Of a stretch of DNA of 55,086 nt, positions 43,208 through 51,793 are shown in pieces. Within the stretch, counting starts at the first letter, position 1, and each line of letters starts with the position of its first letter. The position numbers and the translations under genes are program-made. Under the pieces are notes generated by a model. That model worked only from the letters and a program-made list of their open reading frames with translations. It was not told the DNA's origin and searched no databases. This stretch comes from Catenulispora pinistramenti (GTDB taxonomy: Bacteria; Actinomycetota; Actinomycetes; Streptomycetales; Catenulisporaceae). The stretch covers positions 1-55,086 of the forward strand of contig NZ_JAAFYZ010000052.1 in the NCBI RefSeq assembly GCF_018274385.1, in the 5' to 3' direction.

Positions 43208-43714
43208 TCAGTCCTGAATCACCCACTGGCTGCCGTCGATCAGCTCCCGCACCACATCCAGATGCCCGGCGTGCGTCGCGGTCTCGGTGATGTGGTGCAG
43301 GACGATCTGCCGCACCGAGTCCAGCCGCCACGTGCCGAACACGTACTCCGGCCACCACGTCGGGGCGGCGTCCAGATCGCACTCGGCCAGCACCGCGTCG
43401 GAGCGTTCGGCCTCCGCGCGGTAGCGGGCGAACACCTCCTCGGCCGGCAGGTCCGCGTCGAGCTTCCAGCCGCCGGGCTCCCGGCGCTCCACGGTGTCGA
43501 TGACCTCCTGGTCGCGGGCGATGACGCCGCGGAACCAGAAGCGCTCGTCGTCATAGGTGAGATGGCTCACCAGCGCCAGGCAGGTCCAGCCGGACGGCAG
43601 GATCGGGCGGCGCAGCGTCTCGGCGTCCAGGCCCTCCAGGGCGCCGAGGACGTGTTCGCGCTGGCTGCGCAGGTAACGGAGCAGGTTCGCACGTTCGTCA
43701 GTCACCCCGCGCAT
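43208..43714 (-). CDS. DinB-like (DUF664) four-helix protein
   Basis: A 168-residue protein. The DinB/YfiT fold shows histidines in SHLTYDDERFWF (about residue 50) and HHITETATHAGHLDVVREL (about 140-158), a three-His metal site typical of mycothiol- or bacillithiol-dependent transferases and unknown DinB proteins. The substrate is unknown. It is divergent from the zinc operon, so the Zur boxes lie 30-80 bp upstream of its start. Confidence 0.87.
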   Translation of the reverse strand: MRGVTDERANLLRYLRSQREHVLGALEGLDAETLRRPILPSGWTCLALVSHLTYDDERFWFRGVIARDQEVIDTVERREPGGWKLDADLPAEEVFARYRAEAERSDAVLAECDLDAAPTWWPEYVFGTWRLDSVRQIVLHHITETATHAGHLDVVRELIDGSQWVIQD

Positions 43715-43743
43715 TGTTCGCTACCCGGCGTGACCTTGCCAAG

Positions 43744-43795
43744 TGGAAACGATTTTCATATGCTTCCGGCTGTCGGGACTTGAAAACGGTTTTCA
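43744..43795. promoter_or_regulatory. Two Zur boxes upstream of the zinc operon
   Basis: TGGAAACGATTTTCA (43744-43758) and TGAAAACGGTTTTCA (43781-43795) are 15-bp inverted repeats matching the actinobacterial Zur site (TGAAAATNATTTTCA type). Their starts are 37 bp apart. They precede the lipoprotein gene at 43840, and a zur gene closes the operon. Confidence 0.85.
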
Positions 43796-43839
43796 TCATC
43801 AAGCTCATGAGCGTGAGCCTGCACATAGAGGGGGTCTCC

Positions 43840-44799
43840 ATGAACGGGAGTCTGAAGCGCGCGGCCGGCGGCCTGCTGGCGGTCGGGGTGGCCGTGGCGC
43901 TGACCGCGGGCTGCTCGACCAAGTCGACGGCCAAGCCCGCCGCCGCGGCGGTCCCGGGCGGCCAGGCCGGGTCCAGCACGAAGATCGCGGTGGTCGCCGC
44001 CGAGAACTTCTGGGGCTCGATCGCGCTCCAGCTCGGCGGGACGCACGTGGCCGAGACGTCGATCATCACCAACCCGGACACCGACCCGCACTCCTACGAG
44101 GCCACCCCGAACGACGCCAAGCTCATCGCCGGCGCGCAGCTGTTCATCCAGAACGGCATCGGCTACGACACCTCCTGGGCCCCCAAGCTGGTCTCGGCCA
44201 ACCCGGCCTCCGGCCGCGACGTCCTGACCGTCGGCGACGTGGTGGGCCTCAAGGACGGCGACAACCCGCACCAGTGGTACTCGCACGACAGCGTCTACAA
44301 GGTCATCGACGCCATCGTCGCCGAGTACAAGAAACTGGACCCGGCCGACGCCTCCTACTTCGACACCCAGAAGCAGAGCTTCGAGAACACCACGCTGGCC
44401 ACCTTTAACCAGCTGGAGTCCGAGATCAAGACCCAGTACGCCGGCACCCCGATCGGCGCCTCGGAGTCCATCGTCTCGCCGCTGGCCGACACCCTCGGCC
44501 TGAAGATGCTGACGCCGTACTCGTTCCTGAAGGACATCTCCGAGGGCAACGACCCCTCGGTGGCGGACAAGACCACGATCGACGGCCAGATCAAGGGCAA
44601 GCAGATCAAGGTCTACGTCTACAACTCGCAGAACTCGACGCCGGACATCGCGGCTCAGGTCAACGAGGCCAAGGCCGCCGGGATCCCGGTGACCACCGTG
44701 ACCGAGACCCTCGCACCGGCGTCCGCTACCTTCCAGGACTGGATGGTCGGCGAACTGCAGGGGCTGAAGGCGGCACTGGCCCAGGCGACGGGCCACTGA
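43840..44799 (+). CDS. Zinc ABC transporter substrate-binding lipoprotein
   Basis: A 319-residue protein with a lipobox (LTAGC, Cys about 24), so it is membrane-anchored outside the cell. The cluster A-I fold has metal-ligand segments DPHSYEATPND and NPHQWYS; at the usual third His position the sequence has Glu (GASESIVSPLADTLGL). The His-rich loop of classical ZnuA is absent. Zur boxes upstream and zur at the operon end argue for zinc rather than manganese. The ATG at 43840 follows AGAGGGGG. Confidence 0.9.
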   Translation: MNGSLKRAAGGLLAVGVAVALTAGCSTKSTAKPAAAAVPGGQAGSSTKIAVVAAENFWGSIALQLGGTHVAETSIITNPDTDPHSYEATPNDAKLIAGAQLFIQNGIGYDTSWAPKLVSANPASGRDVLTVGDVVGLKDGDNPHQWYSHDSVYKVIDAIVAEYKKLDPADASYFDTQKQSFENTTLATFNQLESEIKTQYAGTPIGASESIVSPLADTLGLKMLTPYSFLKDISEGNDPSVADKTTIDGQIKGKQIKVYVYNSQNSTPDIAAQVNEAKAAGIPVTTVTETLAPASATFQDWMVGELQGLKAALAQATGH

Positions 44800-44868
44800 C
44801 GCCCTGGCGGAAGCAAGCGGGCGGCGGCGGCGTTGGCAGCCGACGGGCCCGGGAAAGTGGTGGAGACG

Positions 44869-45924
44869 ATGACGGCGGTGGATGCGGTGGATGCGGTGAA
44901 CACGGATTCTGAGGCGGCGGCCGCGCTGCTGGACGGCGAGAGCCGGGTGTGCAACGCGGGCAACGAACCGGTGGCGGTCGTGGAACTGCGCGGCGCCTCG
45001 GCGTCGGTCGCGGGCCGCACCCTGTGGGGCGGCGTCGATCTGACGGTCGAGTGCGGCGAGTTCGTGGCCGTCCTGGGTCCGAACGGCGTCGGAAAGTCAA
45101 CGCTGGTCAAGGTTCTGCTCGGGGTGCTGCCCGCGGCCGCCGGCGAGGTCCGGGTCCTGGGCCACCGCCCCGGCACCGCAGGCGCGCAGATCGGCTACCT
45201 GCCCCAGCGCCGCTCCTTCGACGCCTCGCTGCGCATCCGCGGCATCGACGTCGTCCGCCTCGGCCTGGACGGCGACCGCTGGGGCATCCCGTTGCCCGGC
45301 ACCCGCCGGTTCGGCGGCACCAAGCGGCGGGAAGCCGACGCCCGGGTCCGCGAGGTGATCGAACTGGTCGGCGCGTCAGCCTACGCGCACCGGGCGATCG
45401 GCGAGTGCTCCGGCGGCGAACAGCAGCGGCTGCTGATCGCCCAGGCGCTGGTCCGCAAGCCCCGGCTGCTGGTGCTGGACGAGCCGCTGGACTCCCTCGA
45501 CCTGCCGAATCAGGCCTCTGTCGCGGCCCTGATCGGCCGGATATCGCGCTCGGAGGACGTGGCCGTGGTGATGGTCGCGCACGACGTGAACCCGATCCTG
45601 CCCTACCTGGACCGGGTCGTGTACCTGGCCGACGGCGGCGCGGCCTCCGGCACGCCGGAGGAGGTCATCACCACCGAGACCCTGTCCAAGCTGTTCCGCA
45701 CGCCGGTCGAGGTGCTGCGGGCCTCCGACGGCCGGCTGGTCGTGGTCGGCGGCCCGGAGGCGCCGGTGATGCACTCCGATCGGCACGCCGGGGCGCTCGT
45801 CGGCGGCGACGGTCGTGATGCCGACCGGCGTGCGACGGACCGTCGCGTCACGGATGGCCGCGCCTCTGACCGGCGCGCCGCCGACCGCCGCCCGGCCGGA
45901 TCGGAGGCCGACGATGCCCGCTGA
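44869..45924 (+). CDS. Zinc ABC transporter ATP-binding protein
   Basis: A 351-residue protein with Walker A GPNGVGKST, signature CSGGEQQR, Walker B LLVLDEPL and an H-loop AHDVN. The first 45 residues are an Ala/Asp-rich extension. The last 45 form a basic-acidic tail built on DRRATDRR-type repeats that is not usual in the family. The ATG at 44869 is chosen over a TTG 12 codons upstream. The stop overlaps the first permease start by 11 bp. Confidence 0.92.
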   Translation: MTAVDAVDAVNTDSEAAAALLDGESRVCNAGNEPVAVVELRGASASVAGRTLWGGVDLTVECGEFVAVLGPNGVGKSTLVKVLLGVLPAAAGEVRVLGHRPGTAGAQIGYLPQRRSFDASLRIRGIDVVRLGLDGDRWGIPLPGTRRFGGTKRREADARVREVIELVGASAYAHRAIGECSGGEQQRLLIAQALVRKPRLLVLDEPLDSLDLPNQASVAALIGRISRSEDVAVVMVAHDVNPILPYLDRVVYLADGGAASGTPEEVITTETLSKLFRTPVEVLRASDGRLVVVGGPEAPVMHSDRHAGALVGGDGRDADRRATDRRVTDGRASDRRAADRRPAGSEADDAR

Positions 45925-46816
45925 CTCCGGCCTGTCCTGGAACCTGCTCTCCGACATCGACCAGATGTGGAAGCTGGACTCGATGGTGAACGCCTACCGG
46001 GCCGGCACGATCGTCGCCGTCCTGGCGGCCGTCGTCGGCTGGTTCGTGGTGCTGCGGCGCCAGACCTTCGTCGCGCACACCGTGTCCCTGGCCGGTTTCC
46101 CTGGCGCCGCGGCCGCGGTCTTCCTCGGCGTGAGCGCCTCGTGGGGCTACTTCGGGTTCTGCATCGGGGCGGCGGCGGTGATCGCGGCCCTGGCCCGCAG
46201 CGGCAAGGGCGGGATGGCCGAGGAGTCCGCGCTGACCGGCATAGTGCAGTCCTTCACGCTGGCCTGCGGGATGCTGTTCGTCGCGCTCTACAAGGGCTTT
46301 CTCAACGGGGTCAACTCCCTGCTGTTCGGCAGCTTCCTCGGCGTCACGCCCGGCGACATCGCGGTGCTCGCCGCCGTCGCTGCCGTGGTCTTGCTGGCCA
46401 TGGCGCTGATCGGCCGCCCGCTGCTGTTCGCCTCGGTCGACCCGGCCGTCGCCGACGCGCGCGGCGTCCCGTCCCGCACGCTCAGTTTGCTGTTCCTGGT
46501 GTTGCTCGGCGCCACCGCCGCCGAGGTCTCGCAGATCACCGGCTCGCTGCTGGTGTTCGCGCTGTTGGTGATGCCGGCGGCCACGGCGCAGCGGATCACC
46601 GCGCGGCCCGGCCGCAGCCTGGTCCTGTCCGTCGTGTTCGCGTTGGCGGTGACGTGGTTCGGCTTGGGGGCGGCGTACTTCTCGCCCTACCCGATCGGCT
46701 TCTGGATCACGACTTTCGCGTTCGGTTGCTACCTCTTGGCGAACCTCTACGGGTTCGTCGTGCGGTGGCGTGGTGCCGGGCGTCGGCACATGGTGGAAGC
46801 CCTGGGGGTCTCATGA
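45914..46816 (+). CDS. Metal ABC transporter permease 1
   Basis: A 300-residue ZnuB/TroC-like integral membrane protein with about eight hydrophobic segments, including FVAHTVSLAGFPGAAAA and LLVFALLVMPAATAQ. It overlaps the ATPase gene and the second permease (ATGA), so all are translationally coupled. It differs clearly from permease 2, so a heterodimer as in Tro/Mnt systems is likely. Confidence 0.9.
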   Translation: MPADSGLSWNLLSDIDQMWKLDSMVNAYRAGTIVAVLAAVVGWFVVLRRQTFVAHTVSLAGFPGAAAAVFLGVSASWGYFGFCIGAAAVIAALARSGKGGMAEESALTGIVQSFTLACGMLFVALYKGFLNGVNSLLFGSFLGVTPGDIAVLAAVAAVVLLAMALIGRPLLFASVDPAVADARGVPSRTLSLLFLVLLGATAAEVSQITGSLLVFALLVMPAATAQRITARPGRSLVLSVVFALAVTWFGLGAAYFSPYPIGFWITTFAFGCYLLANLYGFVVRWRGAGRRHMVEALGVS

Positions 46817-47724
46817 GCATGTTCAGCCATCCGTTCATGGTCTACGCGCTGCTCGGCGGGACCGGGATCGCGGCGGCCTGCGGGGCGGTCGGGTTCTTCC
46901 TCGTGCTGCGGGCGCAGGTGTTCACCGGCGACGCCTTGTCGCACGTGGCCTTCACCGGCGCGCTGGCGGCCCTGGCGTTCGGCATCGACCTGCGGGTCGG
47001 CCTGTTCGCCGCGACGATCGCGGTCGCGCTGCTGCTCGGCGCGCTCGGCCGGCGCGGACGGGCCGACGACGTGGTGATCGGCAACGTCTTCGCGTGGATC
47101 CTCGGGCTCGGGGTCTTCTTCCTGACGCTGTACACGACCAACCGTTCCGGGTCCGGCAACGGCTCGGCGACGATCAACGTGCTGTTCGGCTCGATACTGG
47201 GCCTGTCCTCCTCGCAGGCGCAGACCGCGCTGTGGATCGGCGTCGGCGTGGTCGCGGCGCTGGTGTTCATCGCGCGGCCGTTGCTGTTCGCGACCCTGGA
47301 CGAGGCCGTGGCCGCCGCTCGCGGGGTGCCGGTCCGGGTGCTGGGGTTCGTGTTCTTGGCGCTGGTCGGCGCGGCCACCGCCGAGGCCACGCAGGCCGTC
47401 GGGGCGTTGCTGCTGCTCGGATTGGTCGCGGCGCCGGCCGGCACCGCGCTGGTGCTGACCGACCGGCCGTTCCGGGGCCTGGGCCTGGCGGTCGCGCTGG
47501 CCGTGGGGGAGATGTGGGCCGGGCTGACGCTGGCCTACTTCGTGCCGCGCATGCCGCCCAGCTTCTCGATCACGGCGGTCGCCACGGCCGTCTACGCGGC
47601 GGCCATGATCTATCGGTGGTCTGCCCGGCGCCGCGCGGCGGTGCGTTCGGCGGCGACCGCTGTGGCCCCGGCGCACATCCGGGTCGCGGAACCGGTCGCC
47701 ACCGCGGACACCGTCTCCGTCTGA
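46813..47724 (+). CDS. Metal ABC transporter permease 2
   Basis: A 303-residue ZnuB-like membrane protein with the family segment [17 protein letters not shown] and a late [17 protein letters not shown]. The C-terminal tail is about 40 cytoplasmic residues, Ala/Arg-rich. It is the likely partner of permease 1 in the same zinc importer. Confidence 0.9.
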   Translation: MSMFSHPFMVYALLGGTGIAAACGAVGFFLVLRAQVFTGDALSHVAFTGALAALAFGIDLRVGLFAATIAVALLLGALGRRGRADDVVIGNVFAWILGLGVFFLTLYTTNRSGSGNGSATINVLFGSILGLSSSQAQTALWIGVGVVAALVFIARPLLFATLDEAVAAARGVPVRVLGFVFLALVGAATAEATQAVGALLLLGLVAAPAGTALVLTDRPFRGLGLAVALAVGEMWAGLTLAYFVPRMPPSFSITAVATAVYAAAMIYRWSARRRAAVRSAATAVAPAHIRVAEPVATADTVSV

Positions 47725-47739
47725 CGGGGCCGCGCCGCC

Positions 47740-48144
47740 GTGCCCGGATACGTCACCCGGCAACGCCAGATCATCGCCGAATGCCTCACCGGCCACGCGG
47801 AGTTCATCACGGTGCAGGACCTGCACCACCTGATGCGCTCCGCGGGCCATCGGATCGGCCTGTCCACGGTCTATCGCACACTCAGCGCTTTGGTGGCCGC
47901 CGGGGCCGCCGACACGTTCCGCGACACCTCTGGAGTCCAGCACTATCGGGCCCGCACCACTGGCGACCATCAGCACTACCTGGTGTGCCGGGCATGCGGG
48001 ATCAGCGAGCCGGTCGCATCCGACATCGTCGAGCGGTGGGCTGAGGACACGGCGCGGCGGCTCGGATTCGCTGAGGTCGCGCATGTTGTCGAGCTGTCAG
48101 GGGTCTGTCGCACGTGTCAGAAACCTGACGGCCTCTGCCTATAG
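47740..48144 (+). CDS. zur: Zur, Fur-family zinc uptake regulator
   Basis: A 134-residue protein. It has an N-terminal winged helix (TVQDLHHLMRSAGHRIGLSTVYRTLSALV) and a C-terminal metal domain with HQHYLVCRACG and a second CRTC pair for structural zinc. GTG start at 47740, 15 bp after permease 2. As last gene of the operon behind two Zur boxes it should repress its own operon when zinc is sufficient. Confidence 0.92.
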   Translation: MPGYVTRQRQIIAECLTGHAEFITVQDLHHLMRSAGHRIGLSTVYRTLSALVAAGAADTFRDTSGVQHYRARTTGDHQHYLVCRACGISEPVASDIVERWAEDTARRLGFAEVAHVVELSGVCRTCQKPDGLCL

Positions 48145-48165
48145 CTGCTGCGGGCTCTGCTGTAG

Positions 48166-49188
48166 CTACAGTCCGCGCGCCAGCTCTTGGATCACCTCGA
48201 CCGCCGGTACTTCCCTCGCGGCCCGGAACCCGGTGCCGGCCCACAGATGCAGCCGGTCCGCGTCACCGGCCTTCGCAGCAGCCTGACGGAGAGGGCGGGT
48301 CAGGTGGTGGATCGCCGGGTAGCCGTAGGGGGCCGCGGTCTCGTGCCGGTCGATGAAACCGTTGCGGAGGCCGCGTGCGGGGCGTCCGGTGAAAGCGTGG
48401 GTGATCGTGGTCTCGGCGAAGATCGGGGCGGCGAGCGCGTCCTTGTGGGTCTGCGAGGCGCCGGACTCGTCGGTACGCAGGAGCAGGGTCCCTACCACGA
48501 CCGCTTCGGCGCCGGCCGCTAGGAGAACCCTGACATCCTCGGCGCTCGCCACCCCGCCGCCGACCACGACCGGCAGCTCCACGGCCGCCCGCACCTCGCG
48601 CACCAGATCCGGCGCGCTCACCGGTGTGAGCGTCCGCAGCGGATCGTAGGTCCCGCTGTGTCCGCCGGCTGCGGGAGCCTGGACGACGAGCCCGTCGACC
48701 CCCGCGTCCCGGGCGATCTTCGCCTCGGCGGCCGTCGTCACCGTCGCCAGCACCCGGCTCCCGACCCGGCGCAGCGCCGCGATGTCGCGCACGTCCGGCA
48801 AGCCGAACGTCAGCGACACCACCGGCACCGGCTCGGCCAGGAGTAGCGCGAGCTTGTCAGGCCACTCATCGTCGTCATCCACGACCGGCTGCGGGTTCAG
48901 TTCCAGCCCGTACGGCGCGGCCTCGGGTGCCAACTCCGCGGCGTAGGCGCGGAACGCCGCGGCGTCCACCGCGTCGGCCCCCGGCACGAACAGGTTCACG
49001 CCGAACGTCCCGCCGAGTTCGCGAACCTGCCGGACTTCCGCGGCCAGCGCCTCGGCTTTCTTGTAGCCGCCTGCCAGAAACGGGAACGCGCCGGCTCCCT
49101 GCACCGCGCCCACGAGGGCGACCGTGGTCGGCCCACCCGCCATCGGCGCGGCCACGATCGGCAGTTCGGACTCCAGAAACCCGGTCAT
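48166..49188 (-). CDS. Nitronate monooxygenase (2-nitropropane dioxygenase-like)
   Basis: A 340-residue FMN-dependent TIM-barrel protein. FMN-phosphate segments are VVVGGGVASAEDV and AEAVVVGTLLLRTDES; the flavin-near segment is LVVQAPAAGGHSG, with the catalytic-type His in AGGHSG. It oxidises nitronates to carbonyl compounds and nitrite. It lies 9 bp downstream of the MFS gene, so it is in one operon with it under the divergent ArsR protein. Confidence 0.9.
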   Translation of the reverse strand: MTGFLESELPIVAAPMAGGPTTVALVGAVQGAGAFPFLAGGYKKAEALAAEVRQVRELGGTFGVNLFVPGADAVDAAAFRAYAAELAPEAAPYGLELNPQPVVDDDDEWPDKLALLLAEPVPVVSLTFGLPDVRDIAALRRVGSRVLATVTTAAEAKIARDAGVDGLVVQAPAAGGHSGTYDPLRTLTPVSAPDLVREVRAAVELPVVVGGGVASAEDVRVLLAAGAEAVVVGTLLLRTDESGASQTHKDALAAPIFAETTITHAFTGRPARGLRNGFIDRHETAAPYGYPAIHHLTRPLRQAAAKAGDADRLHLWAGTGFRAAREVPAVEVIQELARGL

Positions 49189-49197
49189 GGGTCATGC

Positions 49198-50478
49198 CTA
49201 CCTGACTTCCGCCCGCCGAGCCATCCGGGCGAGCACCGCCAACACCACCACGCACAACACCGCAGCTCCCCAGGCGAAGTACTGCACCGCTGTGAGCAAC
49301 CCCACTCGCGTCGCGACGAAGCCGACCCCGACCACCGGCACGCCGACTCCCAGATACAGGATCACGAAGAAGCTCGACATCACGTCCGCGCGCCGGTCCG
49401 CCGGTGCCCCGCTGTTGATCGCCGTCAGCCCGCCGAGGAACGTCAGCCCCTGCCCGACGCCGGCCACCACGGTCGCGCCGAGCAGCAGCGCCAGCGACGA
49501 CACGTTGCCCGCCACCGCGAGCGACGCCAGCCCGATCGCCAGCAGCGGCAGTCCGGCGATCTCCAGCCCGCGCGCCGAACGGCCGTAGCCGAGAACCTGC
49601 GCGGTCGCCGAGCAGGCCAGCATCAGGGCCACCGCCGCGCCGCCGAGGAACAGGTTCTTGCTGCCGGACAGCGTCGCCACGTAGGTCGGGATCAGGGTGA
49701 GGAACAGCCCCACGACGGCGAACGCCGCGAAGCACGCCGTCCCGCTGGTCGCGAACTCCGAGCGCAGCGCGGCCGGGATCTCGGGGCGTCGCGGACGCCA
49801 GCGCGTGCGGGCCTGGTGCGCGGGCAGCGACAGGACCAGCACCATGGCCGGGACCAGCAGCACGATCTCCAGCACGAACGGGAACACCCGCGGCGCCGGT
49901 GCGTACTGCGCCAGGAAACCCGCCAGCAGCGGCCCGAGCCCGAGGCCGCCGGCCGTGGCCACCGTCGACACCAACGCCGCCTTGCGCCGGTCGCCGTCGG
50001 GTTCGAGCCCGGTCAGCGACGCGGTCAACGGCCCGGTCGCCGCGCCGATCGCGACGCCTTGCAGGACGCGTCCGGCGAACAGCCATCCGGTGCTGGACGC
50101 CAACGCGAACACCAGCGCTCCGCCCGCCGCCACGACCAGGGCCGGCACCAGCATCACGCGGTAGCCGACGGCGTCCGCGGCCGGGCCGACCACGAGGAGC
50201 GAGGGAATCAGGACCGCGACATACGCGGTGAAGATCAGCGTCAGGGTCAGCGGCGAGAAGCCGAAGCGGGCCTCGTAGCCCTTGTAGAGCGGGGTCGGCA
50301 GGTTCGTGCCGGTCAGGAGGATCAGGAACGTGTAGGCCGTTCCCCAGAAACGGATCCGCCGACCTGCCACCGACAGCCCGCCGGGTGCGGCGGTAGCGGT
50401 GCCGGTGGAGGCAGTTCCAGCAGTGCCGGTGGCGGCGGTGGTAGCGGCGGTAGCGGTGGCAAGGCGATCGGGCGCCAT
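49198..50478 (-). CDS. MFS transporter
   Basis: A 426-residue, 12-segment major facilitator. The N-terminal motif region has TNLPTPLYKGYEARFGFSP and VVGPAADAVGYRVML (motif A-like), and motif C-like glycine-rich GGLGLGPLLAGFLA. A 30-residue Ala/Thr-rich leader encoded by GGCGGTAGC-type repeats precedes the first helix. The ATG at 50478 follows GGGAGGGA. The substrate is unknown; drug or metabolite efflux is likely. Confidence 0.87.
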   Translation of the reverse strand: MAPDRLATATAATTAATGTAGTASTGTATAAPGGLSVAGRRIRFWGTAYTFLILLTGTNLPTPLYKGYEARFGFSPLTLTLIFTAYVAVLIPSLLVVGPAADAVGYRVMLVPALVVAAGGALVFALASSTGWLFAGRVLQGVAIGAATGPLTASLTGLEPDGDRRKAALVSTVATAGGLGLGPLLAGFLAQYAPAPRVFPFVLEIVLLVPAMVLVLSLPAHQARTRWRPRRPEIPAALRSEFATSGTACFAAFAVVGLFLTLIPTYVATLSGSKNLFLGGAAVALMLACSATAQVLGYGRSARGLEIAGLPLLAIGLASLAVAGNVSSLALLLGATVVAGVGQGLTFLGGLTAINSGAPADRRADVMSSFFVILYLGVGVPVVGVGFVATRVGLLTAVQYFAWGAAVLCVVVLAVLARMARRAEVR

Positions 50479-50497
50479 GAGTCCCTCCCGGGGCAAC

Positions 50498-50544
50498 ATG
50501 TTCGGTTATCTCGAACATAGCAGATGTTCGAGAATCGCGAACAT
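50498..50544. promoter_or_regulatory. Two 21-bp operators for the ArsR-type regulator
   Basis: ATGTTCG-N7-CGAACAT occurs twice (50498-50518 and 50524-50544), both perfect in the 7-bp arms, in the 85-bp gap between the divergent MFS and ArsR-type genes. Centre-to-centre distance is 26 bp. They are ideally placed to control both directions. Confidence 0.8.
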
Positions 50545-50563
50545 GATGCTCTAGACTGGATCC

Positions 50564-50908
50564 ATGGCCAGTCGCACCGCCACCGAACTCACCCACCCGG
50601 ACCGCACCGAGCTGCGCTTCACCGCGGTCCTGGCGGCGCTGAGCGACCCCATGCGGCTGGCGATCGTCGCCCGCCTGGCCGACGTCGAACCGGACGGCGA
50701 ACTGGCCTGCGGCGTGTTCCAGCTGCCGGTGAGCAAGTCCACGCAGAGCGGCCACTTCCGGACGCTCCGCGAGGCCGGCGTCATCCGGCAGCGCGACGAG
50801 GGGACGCGGCGGCTGAACCGGCTGCGCCGCGGGGATCTGGACGAACTGTTCCCGGGGCTGCTCGATCTGGCGATCCCGCAGGGGCGCGAGGTCATGGCCG
50901 GGTTCTGA
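50564..50908 (+). CDS. ArsR-family winged-helix repressor
   Basis: A 114-residue protein with a helix-turn-helix around LSDPMRLAIVARLAD and QLPVSKSTQSGHFRTLREAGVI, then the wing RQRDEGTRRLNRLRR. There is one Cys (ELACGVFQ) at a helix position but no CxC metal motif, so it probably senses something other than a thiophilic metal. It is divergent from the MFS-nitronate operon and probably binds the two ATGTTCG dyads. Confidence 0.88.
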   Translation: MASRTATELTHPDRTELRFTAVLAALSDPMRLAIVARLADVEPDGELACGVFQLPVSKSTQSGHFRTLREAGVIRQRDEGTRRLNRLRRGDLDELFPGLLDLAIPQGREVMAGF

Positions 50909-50922
50909 TACGCGCACGCCCC

Positions 50923-50966
50923 GGCATCTTCCGCGCGGGCATCTTCCGCGCCGGTATCTTCCGTCC
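50923..50966. repeat. 15-bp tandem repeat, three units
   Basis: GGCATCTTCCGCGCG, GGCATCTTCCGCGCC and GGTATCTTCCGTCC follow each other in the gap between the ArsR-type and TetR genes. Confidence 0.8.
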
Positions 50967-51021
50967 CCGCGTTCCGCCCCGTGTCCAGCCCCGCGTTGGC
51001 CAGGTGCCGGCCAGGTGTCAG

Positions 51022-51639
51022 TCAGGCCTTTGTCGTCGTGCGGTAGGTCGCGATGAGGCGGATCGCGCCGTCGAGCGCACGGCGCAGCGGCAGCGGGTCG
51101 CGGCGGGCCTGCGCGAGGATGAGCCCGCCCTGGAGGCTGGCGAGCGTAGACGCCGCGAGCCAGTCGGCGTCGGCGTCGGCCCGAAGCTCGCCGGAGGCGA
51201 CCATGGCGGTGAGACCGGCTCGGATACTGGCCTCCCAGCGGTCGAAGCCATCGGAGAGGACCGCCCGGATCTCGTCGTCGCGTTCGCCGAGCTGGCCCAG
51301 GAGGTTGGCGATCGGACAGCCCCCCACCCCGCCCCGCTCCTCTTGCAAGGCTACGAGGGCGTCGGTCCAACGCACCAGGCCCGGCCACGTGCCGAGGCCT
51401 GCGAAGAGATCGTCTTGGGCGCCGAGCACCGCCTCGTTGGTCGACTCGGCCACCGCGCGCAGCAGGTCGGATTTGTCGTCGAAATAGTGGTACAGCTGGC
51501 TGCGTGAGGCGGCGGCGCGTTCGCCGACCTCGTCCAGGCTCGCCCCGAGGGCCCCCTTCTGCGCGACGACCTCGGCCGCGGCGGCCACGATGCGTTCGCG
51601 GGTCCGGCGCCCCCGCTCGGTTGTCGGCTGTACTCCCAT
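51022..51639 (-). CDS. TetR-family transcriptional regulator
   Basis: A 205-residue protein. The N-terminal helix-turn-helix (RERIVAAAAEVVAQKGALGASLDEVGERAAASRSQLYHYFDDKSDLL) is followed by an all-helical C-terminal ligand domain with a Cys in GGCPIANLLGQLGER, a pattern of the LmrA/YxaF-type subgroup. The ATG at 51639 is chosen; a longer frame would run through its own operators. It is divergent from the peroxiredoxin gene. Confidence 0.9.
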   Translation of the reverse strand: MGVQPTTERGRRTRERIVAAAAEVVAQKGALGASLDEVGERAAASRSQLYHYFDDKSDLLRAVAESTNEAVLGAQDDLFAGLGTWPGLVRWTDALVALQEERGGVGGCPIANLLGQLGERDDEIRAVLSDGFDRWEASIRAGLTAMVASGELRADADADWLAASTLASLQGGLILAQARRDPLPLRRALDGAIRLIATYRTTTKA

Positions 51640-51659
51640 AGCCGCAGTATCCCACCGAC

Positions 51660-51714
51660 TGGACTTGACAGTCCACTCCGCGTCGGTCAGGGTAGTAGTG
51701 GACTGCACAGTCCA
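51660..51714. promoter_or_regulatory. Two TetR operators
   Basis: TGGACT-N4-AGTCCA occurs at 51660-51675 and 51699-51714, with starts 39 bp apart. The second extends to a near-perfect 22-bp palindrome. The first overlaps a TTGACA hexamer (51665-51670), a possible -35 for the peroxiredoxin gene, though I see no well-spaced -10. Confidence 0.8.
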
Positions 51715-51793
51715 CTAGCGCCACTGACGTCACCAACGGCTCTGTCACTCAACGGCTCGTCACTCCGAGCCCTCACCAACCCATGGAGGTCCG

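Noticed and set aside
48875-51748. Very long open frame on the minus strand spanning several genes
   Set aside because: It crosses the nitronate, MFS and TetR genes in another frame. The composition is Arg/Gly-rich noise and it contains no motif.
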